DNA from: Acidimicrobiales bacterium | GTDB taxonomy: Bacteria > Actinomycetota > Acidimicrobiia > Acidimicrobiales > Acidimicrobilacustridaceae | Direction: 5' to 3' | Assembly (NCBI GenBank): GCA_025455885.1 | Contig: JALOLR010000016.1 | Span: 1-34,024, forward strand | DNA length: 34,024 nucleotides | Made by a program: the position numbers and the translations under genes | Shown here: positions 29,598 through 34,024 of the stretch, piece after piece | How the letters are laid out: every line of letters starts with the position of its first letter | Numbering within the stretch: position 1 is the first letter of the stretch | The notes under the pieces: model-generated | What the model was told of the DNA's origin: nothing | Seen by the model: only the letters and a program-made list of their open reading frames with translations | The model's database searches: none

Positions 29598-30920
29598 ATG
29601 GCCATCGGCCACCCCGTGAACGGTCTGAGCGACGGCGACATGGTCGACACGGCCATCACGCCGTCGATCGAACCGGTCCGCATCCCCCGGGACCGGTACG
29701 TCACCGCCGAGTTCGCGGCGCTCGAGGCCGAGCGCATGTGGCCGTTCGCCTGGCAGGTGGCGTGCACGGTCGACCACCTGCCCGAGCCGGGGGACTTCTA
29801 CGAGTACGTCACGGGCACGTTGTCCGTGCTGGTCGTCAGGGGCGACGACGGCACCCTCCGGGCCTTCCAGAACGTCTGTCGCCATCGGGGCATGGTGCTC
29901 TGCACCGGTTCGGGCTCGGGTCTCGACGAGCTGCGCTGCCCCTACCACCGTTGGGCGTGGGACCTCGAGGGCACCCTGCGGGAGGTCCCCTCCCGCAAGG
30001 GGTTCGGACCCGGGTTCCGCCTCGAGGACCACCCGCTGTTCGAGGCCCGCGTGGACACCTGGGGCCCGCTGGTGTTCGTGAACCCCGACCCGGAGGCGAT
30101 GCCGCTGGCGGAGTACATGGACGGCATGTGGCACGACGCCGACTGGGCCCGCCTCGACGAGTTCCACTGCGACGCGGCCCTACGGGTGCCGGTGCGCAGC
30201 AACTGGAAGGTCGTGGCCGAGGGCTTCTCGGACACCTACCACGTGCAGGGCATCCACCCCGAGATGCTCTACACGATCGACGACGTCCACTCCCCGCAGC
30301 GGTTGTGGACCCACTGCGGCGTGTCCTATCAGCAGTACGGGCTGCCCAGCCCCCGGGTGCGCGACGCGTCCGACCAGGAGATCTGGGACAACATGATCAT
30401 CACCCAGGGAGGGCGGATCGGCGCCGAGCTGGGTGACCCGGTGCCGGAGGTGCCCGACGGGCGCACACTCCGCGACGTGATGGCCGACGGCATCCGTCGG
30501 GTGCAGGCCGAACGAGGCGTCGACCTGAGCGACTTCAGCACCGACCAGCTCCTCACCCTCTCGCAGTACAACATGTTCCCCAACACCACGGTGCTGGTGT
30601 GGGGCGACATGATGAACCTGCTGATCGCCCGACCCGGCCCGTCGCCCGACGAGGCCTTCCTGACGATGTTCCTCTTCTACCGGCGTCCTCCCCGGTCGCC
30701 CCGCACCCGGGTCGCCGACATGGACCTGCCGGAGGACACCCCGCTCGGCCTGGTACCCAACCAGGACGTCGAGCTCCTGAAGCACGCCCAGCGCGGTCTG
30801 CACCAGCCCGGCCTCGACCACCTGCTCGTCGGGAGCGAGGAGGTGCGCGTCATCAACCTGCACCGCAACCTGGAGCGCTACCTCGGCATCGAGCCGACCC
30901 AGCTCGAACCGCTCCGATGA
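29598..30920 (+). CDS. Rieske non-heme iron oxygenase, ring-hydroxylating alpha subunit type
   Basis: 440 residues from the ATG at 29598, with AGGAG 8 nt upstream; a frame opening at 29508 lacks a site. The [2Fe-2S] Rieske motif is CRHRG (Cys94, His96) with CPYHRW (Cys114, His117). The mononuclear iron site is EGFSDTYHVQGIH (208-220; His215, His220) with Asp390 in NQDVELLKHAQ as third ligand. Such proteins dihydroxylate or monooxygenate aromatic rings, or demethylate substrates, using electrons from a ferredoxin/reductase not encoded here. It overlaps an NTF2-like gene by 4 nt, a layout like alpha and beta subunits of dioxygenases. The cytoplasmic substrate is unknown. Confidence 0.93.
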   Translation: MAIGHPVNGLSDGDMVDTAITPSIEPVRIPRDRYVTAEFAALEAERMWPFAWQVACTVDHLPEPGDFYEYVTGTLSVLVVRGDDGTLRAFQNVCRHRGMVLCTGSGSGLDELRCPYHRWAWDLEGTLREVPSRKGFGPGFRLEDHPLFEARVDTWGPLVFVNPDPEAMPLAEYMDGMWHDADWARLDEFHCDAALRVPVRSNWKVVAEGFSDTYHVQGIHPEMLYTIDDVHSPQRLWTHCGVSYQQYGLPSPRVRDASDQEIWDNMIITQGGRIGAELGDPVPEVPDGRTLRDVMADGIRRVQAERGVDLSDFSTDQLLTLSQYNMFPNTTVLVWGDMMNLLIARPGPSPDEAFLTMFLFYRRPPRSPRTRVADMDLPEDTPLGLVPNQDVELLKHAQRGLHQPGLDHLLVGSEEVRVINLHRNLERYLGIEPTQLEPLR

Positions 30921-31426
30921 CCGCTCTCGGGCTCGCCGAGCTGCTCGTCCGCGAGGAGATCCGCGACGTCGTGAAGCGCCTGGCGCGGGGCACGGATCGG
31001 CTCGACGAGGAGCTGATGGCGTCGTGCTACCACCCCGACGGCACCGACGACCACAACGCCTTCCGGGGGACCGGGACCGAGTTCGCCCGTTGGGTCATGG
31101 AGGTGCTCCCGCACTTCGCGGCGACGCACCACTTCGTCGCCGATCCGCACTTCCGGCGGATCGAGGGCGACGTCGCCGACACCGACACCTACTGCATCGC
31201 CCACCACGTGAGCCGCCCGGACGACGACGGCCGGGCCACCGACATGGTGCTGGCGCTGCGCTATCTCGACCGGTTCGAGCGCCGAGGGGACATGTGGCGG
31301 ATCGCCGAGCGGGTGTGCGTGTTCGACTGGAGCTACACGGTCCCCTTCGACGTCGCCACGGCGTACGCGTTCGCCGACGACTTCACCGTCGGGGCGCGCG
31401 ACCGTACCGATCCCACCTACCGCTGA
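30917..31426 (+). CDS. NTF2-fold protein, likely small partner (beta-subunit-like) of the Rieske oxygenase
   Basis: 169 residues; its ATG overlaps the oxygenase TGA (ATGA), a clear sign of translational coupling. It starts with the SnoaL_4 helix LAELLVREEIRDVVKRLARGTDRLDEELMASCYHPDG, then strands with HHFVADPHFRRIEGDVADT and YLDRFERRGDMWRIAERV. Ring-hydroxylating dioxygenase beta subunits have the same fold and a similar length (about 160-190). The strict coupling makes that role the best guess, but some such partners are separate enzymes (dehydratase or isomerase). No redox centre, as expected for a beta subunit. Confidence 0.85.
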   Translation: MTALGLAELLVREEIRDVVKRLARGTDRLDEELMASCYHPDGTDDHNAFRGTGTEFARWVMEVLPHFAATHHFVADPHFRRIEGDVADTDTYCIAHHVSRPDDDGRATDMVLALRYLDRFERRGDMWRIAERVCVFDWSYTVPFDVATAYAFADDFTVGARDRTDPTYR

Positions 31427-31467
31427 CGGCCGACGAGCCGGCGGGTGCCGGCGCCGACGCTCGCCCG

Positions 31468-31473
31468 TAGCCT
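31468..31473 (+). promoter_or_regulatory. Leaderless -10 box for the DsbA-like gene
   Basis: TAGCCT with a 6-nt spacer to the ATG at 31480. No Shine-Dalgarno is visible. Confidence 0.5.
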
Positions 31474-31479
31474 GCAGCC

Positions 31480-32139
31480 ATGACCGCCGACGCCGACCTC
31501 GAGTTCTTCTTCGACCCGATCTGCCCGTTCGCGTGGATCACCAGTCGGTGGGTGAACGAGGTCGCCGACCAGGGCGGCTACGCAGTGCGCTGGCGGTTCA
31601 TCTCGCTGGCCGTCATCAACGAGGGGAAGGACTACGGCGCGGAGTTCCCGCCGGGCTACCCGGCGCTGCACGGGCTGGGACGTGAGCTGTTGCGGGTGTG
31701 CGCCGCGGCCCGGGCCGAGCTCGGCAACGACGCGGTGGCCGCGCTGTACACGGCGACCGGCGATCGACTCCACCCCGGCGGAGTCAGCTCGGCGATCTGG
31801 CGGGGCGACCCGGTGCCGGAGGGCTTCGTGGCCGATGCGCTCGCCGCAGCCGGGCTCCCTGCGGCACTCGCCGCGGCGGCCGACGACGCGACCTGGGACG
31901 CCGAGCTGCGCGAGGAGAGCGAGACCGCGTTGGCGCGGACCGGGCCCGACGTCGGCACCCCGATCCTCACCTTCGAGCCGGGCACCGAGCGGGAGAACTC
32001 GCTGTTCGGCCCCGTCATCTCGAGGATCCCCCGTGGCGCCGAAGCGGTGCAGCTGTGGGATGCCGTGCGCACCCTGGCGGCCACGAAGGGGTTCGCCGAG
32101 CTCAAGCGCTCGCTCCGCGACGACCTCGACTTCTCCTGA
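31480..32139 (+). CDS. DsbA-family thioredoxin-fold protein, Rv2466c-like
   Basis: 219 residues from the ATG at 31480. The start FFFDPICPFAWITSRWV (9-25) is the family signature of the mycothiol-dependent nitroreductase Rv2466c group, which normally reads C-P-W-C. Here the site is Cys15-Pro-Phe-Ala18, so the resolving cysteine is absent. The insertion domain with HPGGVSSAIWRGD and the ending PDVGTPILTFEPG, FGPVIS match DsbA/2-hydroxychromene-2-carboxylate-isomerase-like folds. A mono-cysteine site points to a glutathione- or mycothiol-linked isomerase or reductase. The gene follows the Rieske pair after 53 nt and could share its function. Confidence 0.87.
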   Translation: MTADADLEFFFDPICPFAWITSRWVNEVADQGGYAVRWRFISLAVINEGKDYGAEFPPGYPALHGLGRELLRVCAAARAELGNDAVAALYTATGDRLHPGGVSSAIWRGDPVPEGFVADALAAAGLPAALAAAADDATWDAELREESETALARTGPDVGTPILTFEPGTERENSLFGPVISRIPRGAEAVQLWDAVRTLAATKGFAELKRSLRDDLDFS

Positions 32140-32152
32140 GGCGGCGGCGGCC

Positions 32153-32818
32153 CTACTCGACGATGTCGAGGGGGCTCGGGCCGAACACCGCGAGGTGGTC
32201 GAGGAACGGCTCCGGATCAGCCGACCAGTCCATGGCCGCCATCTGGCGCCGGCTCCGCCGGCCCATCCGCCAGCGGAGGAGCTCGAAGTCGGTCGTGGTC
32301 ACGACGACGGGCTCGGCGTCGGAGTCGCCGCCGCTCGTGCGGGCCGGCGTGTCGCCCGACTCCGTGCGCACGACCAGCGACGTCGGGACGCTGATGCCCT
32401 TGACCAGCAGGGCGCTCGCCCAGCGGGTGGCGTCGTCGTCTCGGGACCCGGGCCGGCCGAGCGCCCCTCGCAGGTCGTGTTCGTGGGTCACGGCGTCGAT
32501 CACGATCTGAGGGCGGTCCACCCCGGACTCGAAGGCCTCGGCCCGCTCGGTCCAGGTGGCGAGCAGCGCGGGCACGGTCATGCCGCGACCCCACTCGACC
32601 TGGCGGGCCGTCCAGTCGTCGTCGGGACCCTGCGGGGGCACGGGTCCCGCCGCGCCCACGGTGATCCCGACGAGGTGGGCCAGCACATCGTGGACCGTCC
32701 ACGCGGGGGTGGCCGGCACCGGGAGGGAGCCGTCCCCGGGAGGGCCCGTCTCGAGCAGCTCGGTCACGCGGAGCCGGACCGCCCGGTAGAGCGGGCCGAG
32801 CGCAGGTCGTTCGTCCAC
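32153..32818 (-). CDS. TIGR03083-family (DinB-fold, mycothiol-dependent) metal protein
   Basis: 221 residues from a GTG at 32818-32816, with no Shine-Dalgarno but TAGCCT 6 nt upstream. The signatures are WTVHDVLAHLVG (40-51; His48) and DAVTHEHDLRGALG (108-121; His112, His114), the zinc-ligand regions of maleylpyruvate-isomerase-like, mycothiol-dependent proteins (TIGR03083). Members add or use mycothiol in isomerisation or transfer. The presence of this family in the same stretch as the Rv2466c-like gene fits a mycothiol-using actinobacterium. The acidic C-terminal part is family-typical. It converges on the DsbA-like gene with 13 nt between. Confidence 0.87.
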   Translation of the reverse strand: MDERPALGPLYRAVRLRVTELLETGPPGDGSLPVPATPAWTVHDVLAHLVGITVGAAGPVPPQGPDDDWTARQVEWGRGMTVPALLATWTERAEAFESGVDRPQIVIDAVTHEHDLRGALGRPGSRDDDATRWASALLVKGISVPTSLVVRTESGDTPARTSGGDSDAEPVVVTTTDFELLRWRMGRRSRRQMAAMDWSADPEPFLDHLAVFGPSPLDIVE

Positions 32819-32824
32819 GTCCGG

Positions 32825-32830
32825 AGGCTA
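32825..32830 (-). promoter_or_regulatory. Leaderless -10 box for the TIGR03083 gene
   Basis: TAGCCT on the minus strand with a 6-nt spacer to the GTG at 32818. Confidence 0.5.
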
Positions 32831-32889
32831 GGCCCCCGCCCGGCCTGCGAGGGCGGAATCCCCGGGGGTCGGTCCCGGTTGAGAGGCGT

Positions 32890-33315
32890 ATGGATCTCGT
32901 CACCGGCCTCGACTTCGTCCGCCCCCGCCGCAACGGGGTGCTCGTCACGCTCAAGCGCGACGGCCGTCCCCAGAGCTCGAACATCAGCTACGTGCTCGGT
33001 GCGGACGGTGTGGTGCGGATCAGCGCCACCGACGGGCGGGCCAAGACCGCCAACCTGCGCCGCGACCCGCGGGCCTCGCTGCACGTCAGCGCCGACGACT
33101 TCTGGTCCTACGTCGTGCTCGAGGCCGACGCGGAGCTCAGCCCGGTGGCCGCCGAACCCGACGATGCGACGGTGGAGGAGCTCGTCGACTACTACCGGGT
33201 CGTACAGGGTGAGCACCCCGACTGGGACGAGTACCGCACCGCGATGGTCCGTGACCGGCGCCTGGTCCTGCGCCTGCACCCCACGCACGCCTACGGGATG
33301 CCCGGCCAGGGCTGA
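32890..33315 (+). CDS. PPOX-class flavin/F420-dependent oxidoreductase-like protein
   Basis: 141 residues from the ATG at 32890, with GAGAGG 4-6 nt upstream. The order LVTLKRDGRPQSSNISYVLGADGVVRIS, then TDGRAKTANLRRDPRASLHV and FWSYVVLEADAEL, is the split-barrel pyridoxamine-5-phosphate-oxidase-like fold as found in F420-dependent actinobacterial proteins (TIGR03618-like). The DGRPQSSN and TxxxAKxxNLRRDPR segments contact the flavin or F420 in characterised relatives. Function may be reduction of a quinone-like, biliverdin-like or aromatic compound. Together with the LLM gene it supports F420 use. Confidence 0.88.
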   Translation: MDLVTGLDFVRPRRNGVLVTLKRDGRPQSSNISYVLGADGVVRISATDGRAKTANLRRDPRASLHVSADDFWSYVVLEADAELSPVAAEPDDATVEELVDYYRVVQGEHPDWDEYRTAMVRDRRLVLRLHPTHAYGMPGQG

Positions 33316-33337
33316 CCGGCCGGGCGACGCGAGGGCG

Positions 33338-33796
33338 CTACGCGCTGGCGTGCTGCCCGGTCACGACGACCGGGCAGGGGGCGTTGCGCACGACGTGGTC
33401 GGAGACCGACCCGAGGACGGCCCGGCGAAAGCCGCTGTGCCCTCGCGACCCGATCACGATGGCCCGGGCGCCCACCTCCTCGGCGAGCTGGCAGATTGCG
33501 GTGGCGGCGTCGCCGCGCAGCACGTAGGTGTCGACGTCGTCGAGGCCCAGCGTCTGCGCGGTCATGTCCAGCACCTCCCGCCCGCCGGTCATCGCCGCGG
33601 CGGTCATCTCGTCGAGCGCGTCGGGCGTCATGACCCCTCCGGCGAAGCCCGTCCCGCTGACGAGCATCGGATCGGGGTCCTCGACCACGGTCACGAGGGC
33701 GAGGGCGGTGTCGCGACCGAGCAGCTCGAGCCCTGCGGCCAGGGCGGCGGTGGAGGTCGCGGAGCCGTCGGCGCAGAGCAGGGCGGGAGCGGTCAC
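33338..33796 (-). CDS. Universal stress protein (UspA family)
   Basis: 152 residues from a GTG at 33796-33794, chosen because TACGGT lies exactly 6 nt upstream; the longer open frame to 33895 would overlap the next gene's start and has a low-complexity leader. The Usp fold is seen as ALLCADGSATSTAAL at the start (ATP-type Asp) and GSRGHSGFRRAVLGSVSDHVV (the G-2x-G-9x-G-S/T ATP-binding signature) near the end. Such ATP-binding Usp proteins form dimers and act in stress survival and dormancy-type states. It is convergent with the PPOX gene, 22 nt apart. Confidence 0.92.
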   Translation of the reverse strand: MTAPALLCADGSATSTAALAAGLELLGRDTALALVTVVEDPDPMLVSGTGFAGGVMTPDALDEMTAAAMTGGREVLDMTAQTLGLDDVDTYVLRGDAATAICQLAEEVGARAIVIGSRGHSGFRRAVLGSVSDHVVRNAPCPVVVTGQHASA

Positions 33797-33802
33797 GCCC
33801 GC

Positions 33803-33808
33803 ACCGTA
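33803..33808 (-). promoter_or_regulatory. Leaderless -10 box for the universal stress protein
   Basis: TACGGT on the minus strand with a 6-nt spacer to the GTG at 33796. Confidence 0.5.
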
Positions 33809-33847
33809 GCGCCGCCGGGGCAGCGGAACGGCGCCGCGGGCAGTCGG

Positions 33848-33853
33848 TAGCCT
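33848..33853 (+). promoter_or_regulatory. -10 box for the partial gene at the right edge
   Basis: TAGCCT predicts a start near 33860 and a 34-nt leader containing GGAGAGG before ATG 33894. Confidence 0.4.
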
Positions 33854-33893
33854 CGCCGCACCCGGGCGGCGACGCCGCGAGACAGGAGAGGCC

Positions 33894-34024
33894 ATGAGCG
33901 AGCACCGTGACCCCGTCGGCGGACCGCCCCCCTGGCCGGCGGCCGGCCCGCCATCCGGACCGCCGCCGTACCCGCCCCGGACCGATCCGTGGTACCCGCC
34001 CTCGGGGGCGCCGCCGAGCCCCCC
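33894..34024 (+). CDS. N-terminal fragment of a proline-rich protein (cut by window edge)
   Basis: 43 codons from the ATG at 33894, preceded by GGAGAGG. The visible part is MSEHRDPVGGPPPWP, then Pro/Gly/Ala-rich sequence with YPPRTDPWYPPSG. Proline-rich, Trp/Tyr-containing leaders of this kind head many actinobacterial membrane proteins (TM2, DUF4190, DUF4870, RDD and similar), so a C-terminal membrane domain beyond the edge is probable but unseen. The family cannot be called. Confidence 0.6.
   Translation, partial: MSEHRDPVGGPPPWPAAGPPSGPPPYPPRTDPWYPPSGAPPSP

Noticed and set aside
8971-32139. A single biosynthetic gene cluster or one long catabolic operon
   Set aside because: Strands alternate often, there are no PKS/NRPS/terpene-synthase genes, and most genes have their own -10 box; only two gene pairs show start/stop overlap.
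1-34024. Prophage, plasmid or anti-phage defence island
   Set aside because: No integrase, terminase, capsid, replication, restriction, toxin-antitoxin or cas genes; base composition is even apart from a few short A/T-richer spacers.

Overview
The window reads as chromosomal DNA of a very GC-rich actinobacterium. The evidence is strong G/C third-position bias, a CarD-type RNA polymerase regulator, enzymes of families tied to mycothiol (a TIGR03083/DinB-type protein and an Rv2466c-like DsbA protein) and to coenzyme F420 (LLM oxidoreductase, PPOX-type protein), and TANNNT -10 boxes placed directly before start codons. Acidimicrobiia is a plausible class, but no rRNA or other phylogenetic marker is present. 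I see 39 genes (37 complete, two cut by the window ends) and no tRNA, rRNA, CRISPR array, transposase, integrase or phage gene.

Layout. 1-5885 is a minus-strand run: a truncated membrane-protein N-terminus, a proline-repeat TM2 protein, a DUF7144-type membrane protein, a DUF2252 protein, an SDR-DUF2867 fusion and an MFS transporter. 6082-8955 holds a secreted DUF4397 protein (+), carD (-) and a second MFS transporter (+). 8971-12033 (-) holds an NTF2-like protein, a cytochrome P450, a small unknown protein and a carboxymuconolactone-decarboxylase-like protein. 12139-16309 alternates strands: a dihydrodipicolinate-reductase-like oxidoreductase, a small membrane protein, an SDR, a pirin and a SnoaL-like protein. 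16481-19996 (+) has isocitrate dehydrogenase, an LLM oxidoreductase and an SDR, with two strong hairpins between them. 19984-24541 has a carboxylesterase (-) divergent from a class II aldolase, amidohydrolase and SDR run (+). 24636-28150 has a secreted propeller-like protein (-), a two-domain VOC protein (+) and a diadenylate-cyclase-like protein (+). 28179-32139 has a CYP124/125-type P450 (-) divergent from a Rieske oxygenase, an NTF2-like partner and a DsbA-like protein (+). 32153-34024 has a DinB-type protein, a PPOX-type protein, a universal stress protein and the start of a proline-rich protein.

Working together. Most of 8971-32139 looks like dispersed catabolic genes for hydrophobic or aromatic/terpenoid/steroid-like substrates (two P450s, Rieske oxygenase, four SDRs counting the DUF2867 fusion separately, LLM, esterase, aldolase, amidohydrolase, VOC) rather than one long operon. 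Only two junctions show 4-nt start/stop overlaps. No substrate can be assigned from sequence alone.

The least ordinary features are four. First, a DisA_N-like protein keeps the DGA motif but has a changed RHR motif. Second, two unrelated secreted proteins share a C-terminal tail ending P-x-F-T-G. Third, a 52-bp perfect palindrome is followed by a 13-nt tandem duplication. Fourth, about a dozen genes appear to be leaderless, with a -10 box 6 to 8 nt before the start codon.
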